A DNA stretch of 64,000 bases, taken from the NCBI GenBank assembly GCA_017622995.1, contig JAGAQA010000008.1, positions 38,420 to 102,419 on the forward strand, written 5' to 3'. The position numbers and the translations under genes are program-made. The DNA is from Oscillospiraceae bacterium. GTDB taxonomy: Bacteria; Bacillota; Clostridia; Oscillospirales; Oscillospiraceae. The notes beneath the pieces were generated by a model that saw nothing but the letters and a program-made list of their open reading frames with translations, was not told where the DNA came from and ran no database searches. Positions 45,977-53,453 of the stretch are shown piece after piece (position 1 is the stretch's first letter; each line of letters begins with the position of its first letter).

Positions 45977-46596
45977 TGCGGACAAGCAGGTCGATCTGGC
46001 TGATCGGCCAAGCAATTTATATTGTCGGTGCAACATCGCTGTACCTGTTGTTTGTGATGCTCTCCACAGCATTTGTCTGCATGGAAAACTCTTTTATCGG
46101 CAATCTATGGAGCCCAACGGCGGTTATGCTGGGTTTTTCCGACGCGGGAAAAGCGATTGCCGTTCCGGCAGCACAGAAAGCAATGGAAATGGTAACACCT
46201 TATGAATGCGCCGCGACCATTCTCCTTCTAATGCTCCTGTACAGCTTGCTGATGGCGTTCACCATGCTCCTGTTCCACCTTTGGAAAGGGCAGCTGGCAG
46301 GCATGGTAAGTGTTTTTGGCTTCAGCCTCTTTGGCTTCCTTCTTTCGCCGGATACCATCAAAACCATGCTGAAGCTGTCCGAGCAGGAAGGCTACGTTGC
46401 GAACATTATTGTCGGCTGGGTATCTCCCCTGAATCACGCTACCTTTCACATGCACAATTTCGGCTATGACAATTTGCCGAGAATGGGGGATACCCTTGTG
46501 ATCTTTGCCTTACTGATTGCACTGTGCTTTGGAATTTCTTTGAAGCTGGTACGAAATTACAGCTTCATTTTCACAGGAACGGAGGGAAATACATGA
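45778..46596 (+). CDS. ABC-2 type permease, probably lacking its N-terminus
   Basis: A 272-residue membrane protein with six or so hydrophobic segments (LAFILCFLLSNKVVLFARRY; LLASLLLVFLFSDMPFL; LIGQAIYIVGATSLYLLFVM; others). The frame opens with GTG exactly at the ParA junction, with no ribosome site of its own, so the first ~15-20 residues of the original permease were probably lost in the same rearrangement. It overlaps the ATPase gene (ATGA), showing that the two were a transporter pair, perhaps for a peptide or antibiotic export/immunity system. Function after truncation is doubtful. Confidence 0.65.
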   Translation: MLAFILCFLLSNKVVLFARRYGTTTQLLEPFIWTFGDSDSILLASLLLVFLFSDMPFLSSGTPFYLMRTSRSIWLIGQAIYIVGATSLYLLFVMLSTAFVCMENSFIGNLWSPTAVMLGFSDAGKAIAVPAAQKAMEMVTPYECAATILLLMLLYSLLMAFTMLLFHLWKGQLAGMVSVFGFSLFGFLLSPDTIKTMLKLSEQEGYVANIIVGWVSPLNHATFHMHNFGYDNLPRMGDTLVIFALLIALCFGISLKLVRNYSFIFTGTEGNT

Positions 46597-47228
46597 TACA
46601 GATCATGGACGTAAAAAAGTCGTTCGGGGCTGAAGAAGTACTTCACGGAATCACCAGGGAATTTGAACCGGGAAAAATCCACGGAATCGTTGGCAATAAC
46701 GGAAGCGGAAAAACGGTACTGATGAAGTGTATTTGCGGATTCCTGCGCCCAACCTCCGGCAGGGTTCTGGTGGACGGAAAGGAAGTGGGAAAAGACATGG
46801 ACTTCCCGGAGAACTTAGGGGCCATCATCGAAACCCCCGGCTTTTTGCCAAATCTCACTGGATTGAAAAACCTAAAGCTGCTTGCTTCCCTGCGCGGCAA
46901 AATAGGCGAAGAACAAATTCGCAGCAGCCTGCGCAGAGTGGGACTGGATCCTGACCTGAAAAAGACCGTGAGCAAATATTCCTTGGGAATGCGCCAGCGG
47001 CTGGGTATCGCCCAAGCCATCATGGAAGATCCATCGCTTCTGATTTTAGATGAACCATTTAATGGATTGGACAAAACCGGCGTTTCCCAGATGCGTCATC
47101 TGATACAAGATCTTCGATCTGAGGGCAAAACAATTCTTTTGGCAAGTCATAACCAATCAGATATAGATATTCTCTGCGACACTGTTTGTGAGATGGACGC
47201 AGGGCATATGCAACTTGTTACAGGATAA
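46593..47228 (+). CDS. ABC transporter ATP-binding protein
   Basis: A 211-residue complete ATPase. Walker A is VGNNGSGKTVLMK, the signature is YSLGMRQRLGIAQAI, Walker B LLILDEPFNGLDKTG, and the switch histidine lies in LLASHNQSD. It resembles the BcrA-type ATPases of antimicrobial-peptide exporters. The ATG overlaps the permease stop by four bases and follows GGAGGGAA. It is intact, although its partner permease looks truncated. Confidence 0.88.
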   Translation: MIQIMDVKKSFGAEEVLHGITREFEPGKIHGIVGNNGSGKTVLMKCICGFLRPTSGRVLVDGKEVGKDMDFPENLGAIIETPGFLPNLTGLKNLKLLASLRGKIGEEQIRSSLRRVGLDPDLKKTVSKYSLGMRQRLGIAQAIMEDPSLLILDEPFNGLDKTGVSQMRHLIQDLRSEGKTILLASHNQSDIDILCDTVCEMDAGHMQLVTG

Positions 47229-47288
47229 ATCACACATAAGCGGAAAAGAGCAGCAAAATCGAAATGTCCCACCATGAAGGAATCGTAT

Positions 47289-47461
47289 ATGAACAGCAAA
47301 ATAGAATGTGCCCAATGGATTCTTTGCCCAAATTGTGGCAAAAAACCCAAACCAAAGTACACGAAGATACGGTGGTTCACAACTTCCCACTGTACTGCCC
47401 CAAATGCAAAACTGAAGCTCGGGTCGATATTACGCAACTGAAAATGACCGTAAACAAATAA
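47289..47461 (+). pseudogene. Cysteine-rich KTR-family protein, frameshifted copy
   Basis: Compared with the intact copies at 49513 and 51942, this copy starts in one frame (MNSKIECAQWILCPNCGKK) and continues in the next (TQTKVHEDTVVHNFPLYCPK, then TEARVDITQLKM). The shift falls at the A run 47340-47345, where one A appears to be missing. All four zinc-ribbon cysteines (CPNC and CPKC) are still encoded. GAAGGAATC stands before the ATG, as in the other copies. Confidence 0.75.
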
Positions 47462-47514
47462 GCCAGACGTAGAACGCAGAGCCTGCTACCCTCAATCATG
47501 CGGGCGGCAGGCTC
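47461..47514 (+). repeat. KTR-cassette direct repeat, copy 1 with hairpin
   Basis: AGCCAGACG-TAG-AACGCAGAGCCT at 47461-47484, directly after the KTR remnant, running into the stem GAGCCTGC / GCAGGCTC (47479-47486 with 47507-47514). Same arrangement as at 49685 and 52114. Confidence 0.75.
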
Positions 47515-47624
47515 AATTATACGCGAAGACATCCTTTTTTGGATTCACCATCCTTGCATTTCTCAAACAGATGCGACATAATGTGGGAAACAGAATCATA
47601 ACTCCCATATTTTTTTCTAAAATG

Positions 47625-47652
47625 TGTGACGCGGGAGAGAAAACCTCGTACT
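47625..47652 (+). promoter_or_regulatory. Possible ECF promoter of the second sigma gene
   Basis: TGTGAC (47625-47630), a 16-base spacer and CGTACT (47647-47652), followed by AGGGTGAGG. The CGT...AGGGTGA core is shared with the regions before the sigma genes at 20803 and 49882. Confidence 0.45.
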
Positions 47653-47690
47653 ACTAGGGTGAGGAACGAATTGAAAGGATGTGAACCTCA

Positions 47691-48245
47691 TTGGAAGATA
47701 AGAAAATAATCGAATTGTTCTGGGCAAGAAACGAAGATGCCATTGCCGAGACGGATGCTACTTATGGAAGAAAGCTCCGTGCGCTGGCAAACAAGATTCT
47801 GAACAATCGGGAGGATGCAGAAGAAAGCGTGAGTGACACCTATATGAAAACTTGGGAAATCATTCCTCCCCAGCGCCCCAACTACTTCTATGCGTTTATC
47901 GCCTCCATCTGCCGACATCTCTCTTTTCATAAGGTTGACTGGAAACAGGCAGCCAAACGAAATGCCGAGGTCGTAGCTTTGACAGACGAGATGGAGCTGT
48001 GTATCCCGGATACCAGCCGTGACCGGGAAATGGAAGCGAAGGAAATTGGGAAAGCTCTAAATGACTTTCTGGAGAGTCTGCCCAAGGAAACCAGATTGAT
48101 TTTCCTGAGGCGGTATTGGCATGTAGATACCATTGCGGAAATCGCCGCCCGGTACGGTATCACAGAGAGCAAAGTCAAAATGCAGCTCAGCCGCACCCGC
48201 GCAAAACTGTGTACATATCTGGAACAGGAGGGAATCCAAGTATGA
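47691..48245 (+). CDS. ECF-type RNA polymerase sigma factor (cassette copy A)
   Basis: A 184-residue sigma-70 protein with region 2 (LANKILNNREDAEESVSDTY, MKTWEIIPP) and region 4 (RRYWHVDTIAEIAARYG, then KVKMQLSRTRAKL). It starts with TTG at 47691, after AAAGGATGTGA. It overlaps the following membrane-protein gene by four bases (ATGA), the same layout as the pairs at 20803 and 49882. The sequence between regions 2 and 4 differs from the copy at 49882, so the two are diverged paralogues with likely different partners. Confidence 0.88.
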   Translation: MEDKKIIELFWARNEDAIAETDATYGRKLRALANKILNNREDAEESVSDTYMKTWEIIPPQRPNYFYAFIASICRHLSFHKVDWKQAAKRNAEVVALTDEMELCIPDTSRDREMEAKEIGKALNDFLESLPKETRLIFLRRYWHVDTIAEIAARYGITESKVKMQLSRTRAKLCTYLEQEGIQV

Positions 48246-49441
48246 ATGGGAAAAAACTGTTAATCGGTTTGAGTTTTATTGACCGAAAGTACATTGAGGA
48301 ATCCGAACAGGATATGCCTGTCAGAAACGCAATCACTACTACCAGAAACCAGAATAAAGCACAATTAAAATGCCTGTCCACAAAGAAAATATGGCTGATC
48401 GCCGCCGTGATTGCGCTGACTCTGCTACTGGTTGGATGTGCGATTATATATGCCAGATGGTCTTCTGGATTGGAAGATTGGTTTCGTCCCAGCAACACGA
48501 TCCGTCAACAGGCTGAACAGAGTGGTCTATCTGTGATTTATCCGCAGGATCAGATTCAAGAAGACGGCTTGTCGGCTACCGATCAGGGTATAACCGTTTC
48601 CGTTAAGCAGACTATTGTAGATCAGTGGCAGGCAAGTGTTGTTTTGAAGATTGAAGGATTTGAATTACCAGATGGGGTACGGCCCTGCTTTTATGGAGAA
48701 AGACCCACTCTCGACGGTAATGCTGAGTTTTGGGGTTCTGCCAGTTATCATTTTTATGACGGAATCGTCATAAATGAATCCGGAAAATCTGTTTATAAGA
48801 ACGGAGAACCTGTCAAAGAAGAACATTACCCCATGGAAGAGTTTAGCGACTACAGCTATGTTATAGGCAGATACTACCTGCCGGATGGGAGCATGGAATT
48901 GACCTTGAGCTTCATTTTTAACGATACCAGCGGTGCGAACCTTGGAAAGATATTAAATCTTTCTTTTACAGGATTTGGCAAGGAAACAGACCTTGGGAAA
49001 GCAACGACCGAGCGAGAACAGTTGGTTTCCGGAAGCTGGAAACTCTCTATTCCACTAAATGGCACCGCACAGGCTATTGAAATAGCTCCCAATGCGCCTC
49101 TAAACGAAGACGGTATGACTCTACTGAAGGCTACTATCGGCCAGATGTCCGGTCAGATAGAGCTTCAGCTGACAGCCTATTATGCAGGCCTTGAAAGTAA
49201 CGAAGGATTAAATCCCAGCTTAGCTGGAATCAGAATGAAAGATGGCAGTTTTGTCCAGGTAGCTGAAGGCGGTTCATACTACAAAGACCGGGATAATCTG
49301 GTGTATGTTGTGGAATACCGAAACTTTAACGAAATAATTGATCTGTCTCAGGTTGAAGCATTGGCCTTCCAGAGTGGCTGGGAAAACGATGCAACCGGAA
49401 AGCCTACAATTCCGGTCTATAAATACATTCCTGTTTCATAA
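48242..49441 (+). CDS. Putative membrane anti-sigma factor (cassette copy A)
   Basis: A 399-residue protein: about 60 cytoplasmic residues, a transmembrane helix (IWLIAAVIALTLLLVGCAII) and an extracellular part of about 320 residues rich in beta-strand-like sequence. The helix is nearly identical to that of the protein at 50436 (IWLIAAVIVLAMLLVGCAVA), while the outer parts are unrelated by eye. The shared helix with different outer domains fits a set of switches that sense different signals. Anti-sigma function is inferred from coupling to the sigma gene and topology. Confidence 0.7.
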   Translation: MNGKKLLIGLSFIDRKYIEESEQDMPVRNAITTTRNQNKAQLKCLSTKKIWLIAAVIALTLLLVGCAIIYARWSSGLEDWFRPSNTIRQQAEQSGLSVIYPQDQIQEDGLSATDQGITVSVKQTIVDQWQASVVLKIEGFELPDGVRPCFYGERPTLDGNAEFWGSASYHFYDGIVINESGKSVYKNGEPVKEEHYPMEEFSDYSYVIGRYYLPDGSMELTLSFIFNDTSGANLGKILNLSFTGFGKETDLGKATTEREQLVSGSWKLSIPLNGTAQAIEIAPNAPLNEDGMTLLKATIGQMSGQIELQLTAYYAGLESNEGLNPSLAGIRMKDGSFVQVAEGGSYYKDRDNLVYVVEYRNFNEIIDLSQVEALAFQSGWENDATGKPTIPVYKYIPVS

Positions 49442-49465
49442 TAATATGCAATCCCCCAATAACAT

Positions 49466-49490
49466 GAGCCAGACGATTAACGCTGAGCCT
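49466..49490 (+). repeat. KTR-cassette direct repeat, copy 2
   Basis: GAGCCAGACG-ATT-AACGCTGAGCCT, 22 bases before the KTR start codon at 49513. Nearly identical to the copy at 51895. Confidence 0.8.
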
Positions 49491-49512
49491 ATTTGATGTG
49501 AAGGAATCGCAC

Positions 49513-49686
49513 ATGGATGAGATAAAAGAGGATTCTCTATGGATTCATTGCCCGGTTTGTGGAGGTAAAACGCGAACCAAGGTATGCAAAGAAACTGTGC
49601 TGGTAAAATTCCCGCTCTACTGTCCCAAGTGTAAAAAAGAAGTCTTGATTGATGTGGTACAACTGAAAATTGTTGCCAGCGAGTGA
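49513..49686 (+). CDS. Cysteine-rich KTR-family small protein (copy 2)
   Basis: A 57-residue zinc-ribbon-like protein: WIHCPVCGGKTRTKV, where the KTR signature sits behind the first CxxC, and FPLYCPKCKKEVLIDVV with the second CxxC. It should bind one zinc ion. The ATG at 49513 follows GAAGGAATC. KTR-family proteins are widespread in Clostridia and often near mobile elements; their role is unknown. Here it lies between anti-sigma A and sigma B, flanked by the cassette repeats. Confidence 0.85.
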   Translation: MDEIKEDSLWIHCPVCGGKTRTKVCKETVLVKFPLYCPKCKKEVLIDVVQLKIVASE

Positions 49687-49741
49687 GCCAGACGGAAAAC
49701 GCAGAGCCTGCTACCCCAATCACCATAGGGGCAGCAGGCTC
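49685..49741 (+). repeat. KTR-cassette direct repeat, copy 3, with terminator-like hairpin
   Basis: GAGCCAGACG-GAA-AACGCAGAGCCT at 49685-49709 overlaps the KTR stop and leads into stem GAGCCTGCT / AGCAGGCTC (49704-49712 with 49733-49741) plus an inner CCCC/GGGG. It probably ends KTR transcription although the T run is poor. Confidence 0.75.
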
Positions 49742-49841
49742 ATTGCACATTGAAGTACAATTCCATACATTTGTCTTTTACGCTCGAGTATGATATTCTT
49801 TTGAAAAAGAAGAAAAACTTTTTCCATTTCTCTTTTTTCTG

Positions 49842-49861
49842 CGTGTATAAGGGTGAAGATA
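49842..49861 (+). promoter_or_regulatory. Possible ECF -10 element of the third sigma gene
   Basis: CGTGTATAAGGGTGAAG matches the CGT...AGGGTGA core found before the other two sigma genes; a -35 element is not clear in the A/T-rich sequence upstream. Confidence 0.35.
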
Positions 49862-49881
49862 CCAAAAAGGAGGTATGACAC

Positions 49882-50439
49882 ATGGATGACAATAAAATAC
49901 TGGATCTGTATTTCGCCCGGTCTGAACAGGCCATTATGGAGACCGATCAGAAATATGGATCATACTGCTTTCATATTGCCAGCCACATCCTATCAAATCC
50001 CTCGGATGCCGAGGAAAGTGTGAATGACACCTATTATACTGCATGGAAGCTGATCCCGCCCAGGAGACCCCAAAGATTGGTTACCTTTCTGGGAAAGCTC
50101 ACCCGGAACCTCTCCATTGACCGCTGGCGGAAGAATACCGCCGGAAAACGGGGCAATGGTGAGACACAGCTGCTCTTGGATGAACTGGAAGAATGTGTCG
50201 CTGGATCTGAAAGTCCGGAAACGGATTTATTGAGGAAGGAACTGACCGCTGCTCTGAACCGTTTTCTGCGGAAACTGCCGGAAAAAGAATGTACTGTCTT
50301 TTTGCTCCGGTACTACTACGCAAACTCTCAGCTGGAGATTACCCAGAAAACAGGCCTTTCCTCCAACCAGGTGAAGTACATATTACAAAGAACCAGAAAG
50401 GATCTGGCCAACACGCTCAAGAAGGAGGGTTTACAATGA
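49882..50439 (+). CDS. ECF-type RNA polymerase sigma factor (cassette copy B)
   Basis: A 185-residue sigma-70 protein: region 2 in ASHILSNPSDAEESVNDTYY and WKLIPPRRP, region 4 in LLRYYYANSQLEITQKTGLS and VKYILQRTRKDLANTLK. The ATG follows AAAGGAGG. It begins DDNKILDLYFARSEQAIMET, close to the start of copy A (DKKIIELFWARNEDAIAET), so both derive from one ancestor. It overlaps the anti-sigma gene by four bases. Confidence 0.9.
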   Translation: MDDNKILDLYFARSEQAIMETDQKYGSYCFHIASHILSNPSDAEESVNDTYYTAWKLIPPRRPQRLVTFLGKLTRNLSIDRWRKNTAGKRGNGETQLLLDELEECVAGSESPETDLLRKELTAALNRFLRKLPEKECTVFLLRYYYANSQLEITQKTGLSSNQVKYILQRTRKDLANTLKKEGLQ

Positions 50440-51860
50440 CTTCTTTTCAGCTTTTGAAGGGGCTTACCGAAATTGATTCCGAATTGCTGGTGAGTGTAGA
50501 ACAGCAAACCAATGCTTCCAAAACAAAATGGAGTAAATCGCAATCGAAGCATCTGTCTGGTAAAAAAATATGGCTGATTGCCGCAGTCATTGTCTTAGCC
50601 ATGCTGCTGGTTGGATGTGCCGTTGCGTATGCAATGATTATCTTTGGAAGTCCTGCAGAGATGATTTCTGCACTTTACGGAGAAAACACCGGATTTGCTA
50701 GTGCCCCTCCAACGGAGGTGAATGATCCCGGGAAACCTGGTAGTGCTTATACGGTTCCGGGGTATGAAAAGCAGCCTGTGGAAGAAACCGTTGCGCAGGA
50801 GTTGGAAAAGTGGATTTCTCCTGTGGGAAAGAGCATTACCACAGATGGGTACAAACTGACGGTAGACGCCTACATCTATGACAGCAATACGCAATGTGGA
50901 CTGATCACCATGCTTTTGGAGCATGAGAATCCGATACCGGACGAGGAATTATTCCTACAAGGGAATGGTCAGCTTGGTGGATATGTAGTAGACATCAATC
51001 AATATGGATATGCATATCTGATTCCAGAGAAAACCACACCCACACAGCTTGCCTTTACTTACTATTTCCGGGCGGATGTGCGCACGGGAACCAACTTGCT
51101 GGTATCCTTCCCGGATTTTGAAGAACAAGCCAGATTGGATGAATATGAACGAAACCGAAAAGAGGGTGTTGCCGCCATCCGGCAAAGGCTGAAAGATGAA
51201 CTGACCGCCCAGGAGGCAGCTGAAAAGATGCGAGAATTGGGATATGGCGGTGGCTACACCGGGGACTATGATGACTACTACTATCTTGCCGCTTTGGAGT
51301 ATGATACCGCCCATGCGGATGCGCTTACGAGCAAGGAGTCAATGGAACTGCAAGTGCTGAGAGACCAGTTAGAAAAAGACTTGACACCTGATGAGGCAGT
51401 GCAGAAACTTCGTTCCCTTTGGGGTGATGCTCTGGTGGAGGAAACCTTCGCCGGACGCATGGACGAACTTCCTGCTGGGGCTTATCATTTCCTGGCCCGG
51501 AGAGCCTATGAGCAGGCCCATGCGGATGAAATGGTATGTGTATCCCTGACTGACAGCGGCAGCTTGCCCTTCAAAACCTTCGGCCAGGGCGATGTCTATG
51601 TGAATTCCCTGTGTGTCAGAATCAGAACATCCCATTATGCAGAATCCGGAAGCGACAATGAGAAAGTCATATTCCACATGACGGATGGTACTGACTTTGT
51701 AGTGCTGGATGATTTGACTGACAATACGCTCTTCAAGAGAGCGATTGAAAACGATGACACCCTCTATATGATGAGCAGTGCCATAAACATTGACAATATC
51801 CAGTCAGTGGAAGTTATTGGAAATATGGGCGGTGCAACGCTGGAAGCTGATACAGAGTAA
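50436..51860 (+). CDS. Putative membrane anti-sigma factor (cassette copy B)
   Basis: A 474-residue protein with about 45 cytoplasmic residues, a transmembrane helix (IWLIAAVIVLAMLLVGCAVA) and a 400-residue outer part. Within it two similar segments recur, ELTAQEAAEKMRELGYG and DLTPDEAVQKLRSLWGD, each followed by a tyrosine-rich stretch and an AHAD motif, suggesting an internal duplication. That part has no counterpart in copy A. Its gene is coupled to sigma B. A signal-sensing role for the outer part is an inference. Confidence 0.7.
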   Translation: MTSFQLLKGLTEIDSELLVSVEQQTNASKTKWSKSQSKHLSGKKIWLIAAVIVLAMLLVGCAVAYAMIIFGSPAEMISALYGENTGFASAPPTEVNDPGKPGSAYTVPGYEKQPVEETVAQELEKWISPVGKSITTDGYKLTVDAYIYDSNTQCGLITMLLEHENPIPDEELFLQGNGQLGGYVVDINQYGYAYLIPEKTTPTQLAFTYYFRADVRTGTNLLVSFPDFEEQARLDEYERNRKEGVAAIRQRLKDELTAQEAAEKMRELGYGGGYTGDYDDYYYLAALEYDTAHADALTSKESMELQVLRDQLEKDLTPDEAVQKLRSLWGDALVEETFAGRMDELPAGAYHFLARRAYEQAHADEMVCVSLTDSGSLPFKTFGQGDVYVNSLCVRIRTSHYAESGSDNEKVIFHMTDGTDFVVLDDLTDNTLFKRAIENDDTLYMMSSAINIDNIQSVEVIGNMGGATLEADTE

Positions 51861-51894
51861 TAGAAAAGGATTATTTCCTAACCTTGAGATATAT

Positions 51895-51919
51895 GAGCCA
51901 GACGATCAACGCTGAGCCT
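51895..51919 (+). repeat. KTR-cassette direct repeat, copy 4
   Basis: GAGCCAGACG-ATC-AACGCTGAGCCT, 22 bases before the third KTR gene, differing from copy 2 at one base. Confidence 0.8.
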
Positions 51920-51941
51920 ATTTTATGTGAAGGAAGCGCGC

Positions 51942-52115
51942 ATGGATGAGATAATAGAGAATTCTCTATGGATTTATTGCCCGGTTTGCGGAGGTAAAAC
52001 GCGAACCAAGGTATGCAAAGAAACTGTGCTGGTGAAATTCCCGCTCTACTGTCCAAAGTGCAAAAAGGAAATTAAAATAGATGTTGTACAACTGAAAATT
52101 GCAGTGAGCGAGTGA
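51942..52115 (+). CDS. Cysteine-rich KTR-family small protein (copy 3)
   Basis: A 57-residue zinc-ribbon-like protein almost identical to copy 2: WIYCPVCGGKTRTKV and FPLYCPKCKKEIKIDVV. The close identity of copies 2 and 3, including the leader bases before the ATG, shows a recent duplication or strong selection. It is followed by the best of the three hairpins. Confidence 0.85.
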   Translation: MDEIIENSLWIYCPVCGGKTRTKVCKETVLVKFPLYCPKCKKEIKIDVVQLKIAVSE

Positions 52116-52177
52116 GCCAGACGAAAGAACGCAGAGCCTGCTTCCCCTTATCCAAGGGGAGACAGGCTCTTTTTTTC
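52114..52177 (+). terminator. Cassette repeat copy 5 and KTR terminator
   Basis: GAGCCAGACG-AAAG-AACGCAGAGCCT (52114-52139) runs into a stem GAGCCTG / CAGGCTC with inner CTTCCCC / GGGGAG, followed by T7. The stop codon of the convergent XRE gene lies in its loop, so the 3' ends of the two genes overlap. Confidence 0.8.
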
Positions 52178-52525
52178 TTCAATTTTTCCGGCATTTTGCT
52201 TGCGCAAGACTCTCAGGACTGATTCAGAAGTTGTGAGCAATGCGGCAGCTTCTTCATCGCTGCAGTTTTCAATCAGCGCACGCAGTTGGTGCTTCACAGA
52301 GGAATCTGCCACCGTTTCCGGATAGAAAATCTCATTGGGATCAATGCGTAAGACGCGAACAAGAGGGTAGAGAATGTTCATTCTTGTATTGGATTTCCCA
52401 TTTTCGATAGAACTGATTGTTCGCGTATTGGTATCAACCAGTTCTCCGACTTGTTCCTGTGTCAGATTCATTTTATCCCGGGCATTCTTTACTGCTCTTG
52501 CCAGCGAGCGTGAAAAAGCATGCAT
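52148..52525 (-). CDS. XRE-family helix-turn-helix regulator
   Basis: A 125-residue regulator. The N-terminal HTH_3 domain is seen in MNLTQEQVGELVDTNTRTIS and SIENGKSNTRMNIL; the remaining ~50 residues are helical and probably mediate dimerisation. Such proteins commonly control mobile elements or toxin-antitoxin modules. A perfect 14-bp palindrome (52544-52557) between its start and the next rightward region is a good operator. It is convergent with KTR copy 3. Confidence 0.88.
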   Translation of the reverse strand: MHAFSRSLARAVKNARDKMNLTQEQVGELVDTNTRTISSIENGKSNTRMNILYPLVRVLRIDPNEIFYPETVADSSVKHQLRALIENCSDEEAAALLTTSESVLRVLRKQNAGKIEEKKSLSPLG

Positions 52526-52871
52526 TATACTTCACCTCGCTTTGTATTGTACAATACTACATTTTTGATTTTAATGTTTTAAAAATCATATTGAGAATGA
52601 AATATACTTCCGTAAAAAGAGAGGATAAGAAATGAACATCAAATTACTGTCCCAAAAAACAAGATATAAATCGCATTTCATTTTGAGCCACAGAATGGGA
52701 ATGCCAGAGAACTAGAAGTATATTTCTGGTTATATAGAGCAAGTAATCGCGCACGGACTACTTATGTAAGTATCCGTGCGTTCATTTTATGGATGCGTGT
52801 TTTCTGCCATTGCTGGTCACCTCCGGGCAATTTGAAGTTTTCGAATTTCAGATTGATTGGAGGAACAAACA
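52526..52871 (+). other. Leader region: operator palindrome, short ORF, attenuator hairpin
   Basis: It contains GTATTGTACAATAC at 52544-52557; a 27-codon ORF at 52632-52715 with AGAGGAT upstream (starting MNIKLLSQKTRYKSHFIL), whose apparent continuation in another frame (ELEVYFWLYRASNRARTTYV) suggests a decayed small gene; and a hairpin CGCACGGA / TCCGTGCG with an inner TACTT/AAGTA stem (about 52749-52778), followed by TTCATTTT. The arrangement resembles leader/attenuator regions of conjugative transposons. Confidence 0.5.
52544..52557. promoter_or_regulatory. Perfect palindrome, likely operator of the XRE regulator
   Basis: GTATTGTACAATAC is fully self-complementary and lies 19 bases upstream of the XRE start codon, where an autorepressor would bind. 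Confidence 0.55.
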
Positions 52872-53390
52872 ATGGATGGATACCATCCGAAAAACAAAGA
52901 TCCCCGTCCTAAGCGGAGGAAAGACAGAGATAACCCCTATACGATATTTACAACCGGCATCCAGACTAATTCACCGCATTATTGGCTGTCATTTACGGAC
53001 AATCAGGGGGAGCGGTACAGTTTGGAAATTTGCAGAGAGCTGTTCGATGCTCTGGATCGGTTTGAGCTGGATGATCTGTCTGTAATGAATGAGATAGACA
53101 ACCATTATGAACATTCCGATCTGACAGAGGAATCCCTGAACACACGGGCTGCAAATCCACCGAAATCTCTGGAAGATACTGTATTCACCAGGCTGCAATA
53201 CGAGCAGTTACATAGTGCAGTATCAGATTTACCGGAAATCCAGCGCAGAAGGGTAAATCTATACTATTTCGGAGGATATACCTTCGAGCAGATTGCGTTG
53301 TTAGAGAACTGCACCAAACGGGCGGTAAAAAGGAGCGTAGATCTCGCTGTCGATACGCTTAGAAAAAAATTGAAAAATTTTTCTGATTAG
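52872..53390 (+). CDS. Sigma-70 region 4-like protein of mobile elements
   Basis: A 172-residue protein. The C-terminal third is a sigma region 4 helix-turn-helix: VSDLPEIQRRRVNLYYFGGY, TFEQIALLENCTKRAVKRSV. The N-terminal part (NPYTIFTTGIQTNSPHYWLS and on) shows no region 2, so it probably does not act as a full sigma factor. Proteins of this layout are common regulators in clostridial integrative elements. The ATG at 52872 is seven bases from GGAGGA; a TTG at 52857 precedes that site. Confidence 0.75.
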   Translation: MDGYHPKNKDPRPKRRKDRDNPYTIFTTGIQTNSPHYWLSFTDNQGERYSLEICRELFDALDRFELDDLSVMNEIDNHYEHSDLTEESLNTRAANPPKSLEDTVFTRLQYEQLHSAVSDLPEIQRRRVNLYYFGGYTFEQIALLENCTKRAVKRSVDLAVDTLRKKLKNFSD

Positions 53391-53415
53391 GGTACACTTT
53401 TGGCGTTTTAGTTAG

Positions 53416-53453
53416 GAAACAGGTGAAGGGGTTAATCCTTCACCTGTTTCTCT
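53416..53453 (+). terminator. Terminator of the sigma-like gene
   Basis: A 14-bp perfect stem GAAACAGGTGAAGG / CCTTCACCTGTTTC, 25 bases after the stop. Confidence 0.75.

Noticed and set aside
45137-47228. A ParA-linked export system as a functional unit
   Set aside because: The ParA and permease parts meet at a junction in different frames and both are truncated, so the linkage is a rearrangement, not a system.
47461-52139. CRISPR-like array formed by the cassette repeats
   Set aside because: The five repeats are spaced by genes of very different lengths, with no short uniform spacers and no cas genes.
52872-53390. A complete sigma factor
   Set aside because: Only region 4 is visible; the N-terminal part has no region 2 core-binding sequence.
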